From Brachyspira pilosicoli (GTDB lineage Bacteria > Spirochaetota > Brachyspiria > Brachyspirales > Brachyspiraceae): a stretch of DNA of 6,048 nt. This document shows positions 1 to 4,566 of the stretch, one piece after another. Numbering within the stretch: the stretch's first letter is position 1; every line of letters begins with the position of its first letter. The notes under the pieces were generated by a model, which made no database searches, was not told where the DNA came from, and was given only the letters and a program-made list of their open reading frames with translations. The stretch lies in contig NZ_SRZM01000049.1 of NCBI RefSeq assembly GCF_019402445.1, positions 1 through 6,048 on the forward strand, given 5' to 3'. A program made the translations under genes and the position numbers.

Positions 1-109
1 GATTTTAGAGCATATATTTGAGATTAGTTTAGAATATAATTATTAATATTTTTAAAATCTATTTAAAATATATAAGTATATAAATATATTCTTATTGTTT
101 TTAATTAAG

Positions 110-143
110 AAAAGGCAACTATTGTTTTTAATAATTGCCTTTT
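110..143 (-). terminator. Intrinsic terminator hairpin ending the leftward gene block
   Basis: A 9-bp perfect stem (AAAAGGCAA at 110-118 pairing with TTGCCTTTT at 135-143) is extended inward, past one C-A mismatch, by TATT (120-123) pairing with AATA (130-133), leaving a 6-base loop. On the minus strand the stem ends in TTTT and continues into a T-rich tail (TTTTCTTAATT). It begins 17 bases after the stop codon of the small ORF at 160-291, which is where a terminator for the leftward transcript is expected. The plus-strand side also ends in TTTT, so it could act in both directions if a rightward gene ends just left of the window. The stem is clear in the sequence; the terminator role is inferred. 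Confidence 0.72.
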
Positions 144-159
144 ATTTCACATTTACTAT

Positions 160-291
160 TTATAACGCTTTAATTTTTTTGCTTGTGATAGTTATAATAT
201 TTTGCTCTTTATACTTTGTAATTAAAGTTCTAATGTCATCTTTAGCTTCAATAGTGATAACATCTTCTCTCTCTTGAACTTGTGCTTCCAT
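160..291 (-). CDS. Small 43-residue charged protein of unknown function
   Basis: This short ORF reads ATG (291-289) to TAA (162-160). I do not recognise the product. It is preceded by a strong Shine-Dalgarno core, GGAGG (CCTCC on the plus strand at 301-305), at a 9-base spacing, the best ribosome-binding site in the window after that of pfkA. The peptide starts MEAQVQEREDVITIEAKDD and is hydrophilic, with an acidic first half and a lysine-rich C-terminus (ending SKKIKAL). It has no signal peptide, no membrane segment and no cysteine, so a small cytoplasmic protein is likely. It lies 38 bp downstream of the exported-protein gene on the same strand and is followed by a strong hairpin, so it is probably the last gene of that transcript. 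Start, ribosome-binding site, stop and terminator are all in place, which argues for a real gene rather than a remnant. It could still be the surviving N-terminus of a longer ancestral protein. Confidence 0.62.
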   Translation of the reverse strand: MEAQVQEREDVITIEAKDDIRTLITKYKEQNIITITSKKIKAL

Positions 292-300
292 GATTTTATT

Positions 301-305
301 CCTCC
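301..305 (-). promoter_or_regulatory. Strong Shine-Dalgarno site for the 43-residue ORF
   Basis: The minus strand reads GGAGG here, 9 bases ahead of the ATG at 291-289. It is a near-consensus anti-16S match in an otherwise AT-rich spacer. It is the main reason for treating the short ORF as translated and for choosing that start. Confidence 0.6.
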
Positions 306-329
306 ATGAATATTTTTTATATATTTAAT

Positions 330-896
330 TTAAAAATCTCCATCTCTCCATACTTTGAAATCTGGATAGTCTAGTTTTTTAGATTTATCTTCATACCATT
401 TACAAACTGCAGCTGACATATTTATTACATAAAAGTTAAAATCTGTTTTCCAACCGTCATTTTTAAATTGTGCAAATGATGGTATAAATTTATTATTAAT
501 TGATTCATAAATACTTTTTTGCATTTCTTCAGTTGGTATGTTATTGTCTTTTATTGCTATTCTTAATATTAAAAGTATAGACATAGATGATAGAGTTGAT
601 GTTACTGTGCTGTATTTGGTAAATATTTCTTCTTTAGAGAAGTTTTGATTTATAGTATCTGTCCATAATTTTATAATATTTCCTAAAGCTTCTAATTGCT
701 CTGGGGTAGCATTTTTATCTGTTACTATGCTTGCATAATATTCTGCTAATTGATTGAATGTAATAGTTGAGTTTTCATCGGATATAGATAATTCTTCTAT
801 GTTTTCTAATTTCATTGATTTTATCATACTATCATAATTATTTGCATATATAGAGCATACAGCAAAAATAAATATTAAAACTATGTATTTTTTCAT
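330..896 (-). CDS. Exported protein of unknown function, 188 residues
   Basis: I do not recognise a family. The N-terminus is a typical signal peptide: MKK, a hydrophobic core at residues 4-17 and a likely signal peptidase I site after Ala18 (SIYA/NN). Cys14 lies within the hydrophobic stretch, but its preceding residues (F-A-V) do not fit a usual lipobox, so a lipoprotein is less likely. The mature part, about 170 residues, looks mainly helical. It has no further membrane segment, is polar and fairly acidic in its first half, and ends in an aromatic/charged segment (WYEDKSKKLDYPDFKVWRDG region). The product is therefore expected to be periplasmic or outer-envelope associated. The start is supported by TAGGAA (minus strand, 910-905) 8 bases before the ATG. 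It lies 91 bp downstream of mgtE and 38 bp upstream of the small ORF, all on the same strand. A role in Mg2+ uptake cannot be concluded from position alone. Confidence 0.83.
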   Translation of the reverse strand: MKKYIVLIFIFAVCSIYANNYDSMIKSMKLENIEELSISDENSTITFNQLAEYYASIVTDKNATPEQLEALGNIIKLWTDTINQNFSKEEIFTKYSTVTSTLSSMSILLILRIAIKDNNIPTEEMQKSIYESINNKFIPSFAQFKNDGWKTDFNFYVINMSAAVCKWYEDKSKKLDYPDFKVWRDGDF

Positions 897-987
897 AATT
901 AAAATTCCTAAAAATAGTTTTAATTATTATCGGAATAGTTTAATATTACATTCGTTTTTTATTTTTTAAATTATTTTATTAGAATGT

Positions 988-2349
988 TTATATATTAATT
1001 TTTGTGAGTATTATGCTTGCTAATAATAAATATATAGAAGTACCTGTAATATCACATATAGAAGTTACTAAAGGCACACTGCTTGTAGTAGGGTCCTTTT
1101 TTAATTTAACAAATATAAAAGGCAAACATAACCCTATAAGACTTCCTATCACTACAACACATATCATAGATAATGATACCACCAAAGCTATCATTAACCC
1201 TCCCCTAAATATAGCAAGAAGTGATACAGCTAAACTCATAGTAATTCCAAGTATAGAAGATATAGCAATCTCTTTAAAAAACATAAACAGCCAGTCGCTT
1301 TTTTTTACATCTCCAAGCGATAAACTTCTTATTATTAGAGTAGAAGATTGAGCTCCTGCATTTCCGGCACTGTCTATTAGAAGCGGTAAAAAGAATATTA
1401 AAGAAACATATTTGCTTATAGTCTCTTCAAATATTCCTATAAAATATCCAGAAAATATATTTATAAAAACTAATATAAAAAGCCAAGTAATTCTTTTTTT
1501 GTATAGAGTTAGTATTGGAGCTTGTTTGATGTTTCCTGTAAAGTCATCATCTATACTTATAGCACCTAATTTATGAAAGTCTTCAGTTTCTTCTTCTTCA
1601 GCGATGTCAAATATATCATCAATAGTAACAATCCCTATTAAAGCATTTTTTGCATCTACTACAGGTATATACAATAAATCATATTTCCTTCCAACAAGTA
1701 CAGCCTCTTCTTGGTCTGAATATGCAGAAAGATAGATTATATCTGTATGCATAAGGTTTTCTATTATGTCAGTTTTTTTAGCAAATAGTAAATCTTTTAA
1801 TAAAATATATCCTAATAATATATTTTTATTATTAACTATATATATAACCTCAAAAGTTTCAGAATCTTTACCATGTTTTCTAATATATTCCAAAGTTTGA
1901 TTTACAGAGAAGTTCGGAGAGATAGATATATATTCTGTAGTCATTATACGACCAACACTATATTCTGGATATGCTAATAATTTTTTACTTATATCTAAAT
2001 CTTCTTTTTCCATTAAAGAAAATATTTTTTTATTTATTTCTTCTGGAAGCTCTTCAAAAAGAGAAGTTCTATCATCAGGACTCATTTCATGCATTAATTC
2101 TTCTATTTCTTTATCATTCATAGAAGATATTAATTCTTCCTGTTCATTAGCATCCAATTCTGCAAAGACTAAAGCAGATTTTTCTGTTGATAATAATCTA
2201 AAAAGAATTGTTTTATCTTTATTGCTTTCTAATATACGAATTATGTCCACTATTTCCACAGGGTGCATATCGTTTAGGAGATATTTAAGTTTATCCCATC
2301 TTTTATTTTCTATGATGTTAATTATTTCAATGTACTGTGAATTTATCAT
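988..2349 (-). CDS. mgtE: Magnesium transporter MgtE
   Basis: MgtE is a homodimeric inner-membrane Mg2+ channel gated by cytoplasmic Mg2+ sensing. From the chosen ATG (2349-2347) the protein has 453 residues, close to the usual length of about 450. Domains in order: a helical acidic MgtE N domain (about 10-125, with the LMHEMSPDDRTSLFEELP stretch at 85-102), CBS1 (about 132-190), CBS2 (about 196-255), the connecting plug helix (TEDFHKLGA, 255-263), then five membrane helices (about 285-450). The pore signature is DSAGNAGAQSST at 326-337, and Asp433 in DITGTSIY aligns by eye with the conserved Mg2+-site Asp of the last helix (Asp432 in the Thermus protein). An in-frame TTG at 2379 would add ten mostly basic residues; I prefer the ATG for length and because the best promoter guess would start RNA close to the TTG. 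No clear Shine-Dalgarno site precedes the ATG, only an A-rich purine leader. It is divergent from pfkA. Confidence 0.95.
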   Translation of the reverse strand: MINSQYIEIINIIENKRWDKLKYLLNDMHPVEIVDIIRILESNKDKTILFRLLSTEKSALVFAELDANEQEELISSMNDKEIEELMHEMSPDDRTSLFEELPEEINKKIFSLMEKEDLDISKKLLAYPEYSVGRIMTTEYISISPNFSVNQTLEYIRKHGKDSETFEVIYIVNNKNILLGYILLKDLLFAKKTDIIENLMHTDIIYLSAYSDQEEAVLVGRKYDLLYIPVVDAKNALIGIVTIDDIFDIAEEEETEDFHKLGAISIDDDFTGNIKQAPILTLYKKRITWLFILVFINIFSGYFIGIFEETISKYVSLIFFLPLLIDSAGNAGAQSSTLIIRSLSLGDVKKSDWLFMFFKEIAISSILGITMSLAVSLLAIFRGGLMIALVVSLSMICVVVIGSLIGLCLPFIFVKLKKDPTTSSVPLVTSICDITGTSIYLLLASIILTKINI

Positions 2350-2384
2350 GTTAATTTTTTTTCTTTTTTTGTATATCAATTCTT

Positions 2385-2413
2385 TTATTATTAATATATA
2401 ATATATATAACAA
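2385..2413 (-). promoter_or_regulatory. Possible sigma-70-type promoter for mgtE
   Basis: On the minus strand, TTGTTA (2413-2408) and TAATAA (2390-2385) are separated by 17 bases, a reasonable -35/-10 pair. It would place the RNA start near 2378, upstream of the mgtE ATG at 2349 and almost on top of the alternative TTG at 2379. In sequence this AT-rich such matches occur by chance, so confidence is low. The 124-bp divergent spacer (2350-2473) contains several TATAAT-like words (for example plus strand 2433-2438, possibly serving pfkA) but no convincing plus-strand -35 partner, and it is too short and featureless for an M-box riboswitch. Confidence 0.28.
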
Positions 2414-2457
2414 AAAATTAGATAAATAATAATATAATTAAATATTATATGTTTTAT

Positions 2458-2463
2458 AAGGAG
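2458..2463 (+). promoter_or_regulatory. Shine-Dalgarno site of pfkA
   Basis: AAGGAG lies 10 bases ahead of the ATG at 2474. It is a strong match that fixes the pfkA start and stands out against the weak sites before mgtE, the GT26-like gene and murJ. Confidence 0.7.
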
Positions 2464-2473
2464 TTATTTCAAT

Positions 2474-3454
2474 ATGGCTGATATAAAGAAAATAGGAGTA
2501 TTAACAAGCGGTGGTGATGCTTCAGGAATGAACCCTGCTATAAGAAGTGTTGTTAGAACAGCTATAGCTAATGGTTTAGAGGTAGTTGGTATAAGAGAGG
2601 GCTATCAGGGCTTAATGTATAATAATGTTTATCAAATGAATGCTGGTTCTGTTGGTGGCATTATTAACCATGGTGGTACAATTTTATTTTCTGCAAGATC
2701 TCCAGAGTTTCAAACAGAAGAAGGTATGAAAAAAGCAGCTGATAATATGAAATATAATGGTATAGATGCTTTAGTTGTTATAGGTGGTGATGGTACTTAT
2801 AAAGGTGCATTAGATTTTGCTAATCACCATGAAGAGTTTCCTGTTATTGGTATACCTGGTACTATAGATAATGATATATTCGGTACTGATTATACTATAG
2901 GATATGATACAGCAGTAAATGTTGCAATGGAGGCTATAGATAAATTAAGAGATACAGCTACTAGCCATGGAAGATGTTTTGTAGTTGAGGTTATGGGAAG
3001 ACATGCTGGTTATATTGCTTTGGAAGTTGGTATAGCTTCTGGTGCTGAGGATATACTTATTCCAGAAACTACTACTGATATTGATAAAATAGTAGAAAAT
3101 TTACAAGCAGCAAAAAAGAGGGGTAAAAAATCTTCTATAATAGTAGTTGCTGAGGGAGATGAGTCTGGCGGAGCTATGGAGGTAGCTAAGCAGATAGAAG
3201 GTAAAACAGGTTTTGATACACGTGTAACTATACTTGGACACATGCAAAGAGGCGGTTCTCCTACTTCTCGTGAACGTCTTATGGCTGCAAGATTTGGTTA
3301 TATTGCAGTTAAGGCATTATTAGAAGGTAAGAGAAATGTTGCTGTTGGTATATGGAAAGGTGAGTACACTTATACTCCATTAGCTGATGCTGTTAAAAAA
3401 GTTCCTAAAGTTGATCCTATAGATTTAGAGTTATGTAGAACTCTTGCTATATGA
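2474..3454 (+). CDS. pfkA: ATP-dependent 6-phosphofructokinase
   Basis: The enzyme phosphorylates fructose 6-phosphate to fructose 1,6-bisphosphate in cytoplasmic glycolysis. At 326 residues it is close to the bacterial ATP-PFK length of about 320. Visible motifs: the ATP-binding loop TSGGDASGMN (11-20), GGDGT at 104-108, PGTIDND at 128-134 with catalytic base Asp132 (E. coli Asp127), MGRHAGY at 174-180, AEG at 227-229, and GHMQRGGSPTSRER at 255-268 for sugar-phosphate binding. Gly107 and Gly129 match the E. coli Gly104/Gly124 pair that marks ATP users; PPi-dependent enzymes have Asp/Lys there. The classical effector-site Arg54, Tyr55, Ser58 and Asp59 of the E. coli enzyme appear as Ala57, Gly58, Gly61 and Gly62, so ADP/PEP control may differ. 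Arg24, Arg28 and Arg159 (E. coli Arg21, Arg25, Arg154) are kept. The start follows AAGGAG at 10 bases. The next gene begins 19 bp after the TGA stop, suggesting an operon. Confidence 0.97.
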   Translation: MADIKKIGVLTSGGDASGMNPAIRSVVRTAIANGLEVVGIREGYQGLMYNNVYQMNAGSVGGIINHGGTILFSARSPEFQTEEGMKKAADNMKYNGIDALVVIGGDGTYKGALDFANHHEEFPVIGIPGTIDNDIFGTDYTIGYDTAVNVAMEAIDKLRDTATSHGRCFVVEVMGRHAGYIALEVGIASGAEDILIPETTTDIDKIVENLQAAKKRGKKSSIIVVAEGDESGGAMEVAKQIEGKTGFDTRVTILGHMQRGGSPTSRERLMAARFGYIAVKALLEGKRNVAVGIWKGEYTYTPLADAVKKVPKVDPIDLELCRTLAI

Positions 3455-3473
3455 TTTTAGGGCTTAATATTTT

Positions 3474-4481
3474 ATGATAAATAAAAATTCTTTGTTAGGT
3501 ATTAGAATAGATACCTTTAACAATGATTTATATACTGCTTTAGATCAACTAAAAGATGGAAATGATGTTCTTATAGTAACATTGGATGTGCATCAATTAT
3601 TGAGTGTGCGTTTTAATAAAAAATTAAAAAATATTATAGAAAATGCTTCTTTGGTAATTGCTGCTCATCCTTCCATCTCTAAAGCATATAAGTTTATATA
3701 TAAAGAAGAATTAGAATATATTAAAGACTTTAATTTATTTTCTGATATATTATCTTATATAGAACAAAGAAAAATGACTATGTTTTTATTTGGTGATGAA
3801 GAGAAGTATTTTTTTACAATCACCGAAAAAATGAAAAAAATATATCCTGATATTAGTATACTTGGAACTTATCAAAATACAAAAAATAAATCAGAATTGG
3901 ATAAAGCTTTTATTGGATTTAAAAAAATGAATCCAGATGTATTTTTTATATATATGCCTTTTAAAAAGTCTTTATATTGGTTTAATGAAAACAATGGTAA
4001 ATTAGGTATGAAATTATGTGTACCTATATCTAGACCTTTGGACTGTTTTTGCGGAAAGAAAAAATCGCCTAGCATGAAAATAATTGAAGCAAATAAAGAT
4101 GAGTCTTTTTATCTTAAAAGAAATATTTTTAGGATATTTTTATATTGTGATTATATAAAGTTTTGGATATTAGTTTTTTTTGAAAAAGTTTCTGTGAATA
4201 GAGCTAAAAAAAGAATTATAAAAAATGCTAAAAAAGAGGCTAAGATAGAAGCTAAGAGAGAAAAAATTAAGGCTAAAGAATTAAAAAAAGAAGAAAAGAA
4301 AGCCTCAAAGGAATCTAAAAAAGAAGCTAAGATGGAAGCTAAGAGAGAAAAAATTAGAGCTAAAGAATTAAAAAAAGAGGAAAAGCAGGCTTTGAAAGAA
4401 GCTAAAAAAGCTCTAAAAAAAGAAAAGAAATCTCTAAAAAAAGATAAAAAAAGTTTGCAAGAAGAAGACAAAAAAGAATAA
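3474..4481 (+). CDS. Divergent WecG/TagA/CpsF-like (GT26) protein with lysine-rich repeat tail
   Basis: Residues 1-240 follow the layout of the GT26 family, cytoplasmic enzymes that add a sugar to a polyprenyl-linked carrier in cell-surface polymer synthesis. Matching segments are LLGIRIDT (7-14), DVLIVTLD (31-38), ENASLVIAA (56-64), MTMFLFGDEE (101-110), MKKIYPDISILGTY (120-133) and NPDVFFIYMP (153-162). An aromatic, basic helix (about 212-239) resembles the membrane-binding C-terminal appendage of TagA. The family's catalytic signatures are eroded. The Asp of the usual PDG motif aligns with Ala64, the TxN motif reads T-L-D (36-38), the G-S-P-R-Q-E-K-W motif is unrecognisable near 160-170, and G-G-F-D is replaced by S-R-P-L-D (186-190). 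Residues 241-335 form a K/E/A-rich, probably helical tail with 29-residue tandem repeats. The ATG at 3474 has a weak TAGGG site 11 bases upstream. It lies 19 bp after pfkA and before murJ. Family membership is judged by eye; activity and sugar donor are unknown. Confidence 0.7.
   Translation: MINKNSLLGIRIDTFNNDLYTALDQLKDGNDVLIVTLDVHQLLSVRFNKKLKNIIENASLVIAAHPSISKAYKFIYKEELEYIKDFNLFSDILSYIEQRKMTMFLFGDEEKYFFTITEKMKKIYPDISILGTYQNTKNKSELDKAFIGFKKMNPDVFFIYMPFKKSLYWFNENNGKLGMKLCVPISRPLDCFCGKKKSPSMKIIEANKDESFYLKRNIFRIFLYCDYIKFWILVFFEKVSVNRAKKRIIKNAKKEAKIEAKREKIKAKELKKEEKKASKESKKEAKMEAKREKIRAKELKKEEKQALKEAKKALKKEKKSLKKDKKSLQEEDKKE
4227..4424 (+). repeat. In-frame 87-bp tandem repeat encoding lysine-rich helix
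   Basis: Two full 87-bp units (4227-4313 and 4314-4400) lie head to tail, followed by a decayed partial third unit starting at 4401 (AKKALKKE). At DNA level the full units differ at 12 of 87 positions. At protein level they differ at 5 of 29 residues (A/S, I/M, K/R, K/Q, S/L), all compatible with a charged helix. Further on, two heptads KKEKKSL and KKDKKSL (residues 315-328, 4416-4457) repeat at a smaller scale. The unit is a multiple of three, so gain or loss of a copy keeps the frame. The many runs of six or seven A residues could also promote polymerase slippage. Confidence 0.85.
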
Positions 4482-4566
4482 TTAATCAATAATATAATTT
4501 CAGTATTTTTCTTATTTTAATTAATAATAGTTATATATAGATAATAACGATATAAGAGATAATTGT

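Noticed and set aside
2..46. Possible C-terminal end of a rightward gene (frame ending in TAA at 44-46)
   Set aside because: Only 14 codons are visible. The hairpin at 110-143 could end such a gene, but a frame this short cannot be told from chance.
95..277. Plus-strand hydrophobic ORF of 60 codons opposite the small minus-strand gene
   Set aside because: It begins with a TTG without a ribosome-binding site, runs through the terminator hairpin, and its hydrophobicity is explained as the complement of a charged coding sequence.
948..987. Inverted repeat ACATTC/GAATGT between mgtE and the exported-protein gene
   Set aside because: The arms are only 6 bp, the loop is 28 bases of A/T, and no T-tract follows on the minus strand, so it is not a credible terminator or operator.
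1004..1351. Plus-strand 115-codon ORF inside mgtE
   Set aside because: It is antisense to the MgtE membrane domain, whose pore motifs and length are clear.
3010..3243. Minus-strand 77-codon ORF inside pfkA
   Set aside because: It is antisense to PfkA sequence containing conserved motifs; no support of its own.
4151..4489. Minus-strand 112-codon ORF opposite the lysine-rich tail
   Set aside because: Its F/S/L-rich repetitive product is the antisense shadow of the K/E/A repeat region; no ribosome-binding site or family resemblance.
4482..4566. AT-rich inverted words (ATTAAT) and weak -35/-10-like words between the GT26-like gene and murJ
   Set aside because: They consist of A/T only and are expected by chance at this composition; neither a terminator nor a promoter can be supported.
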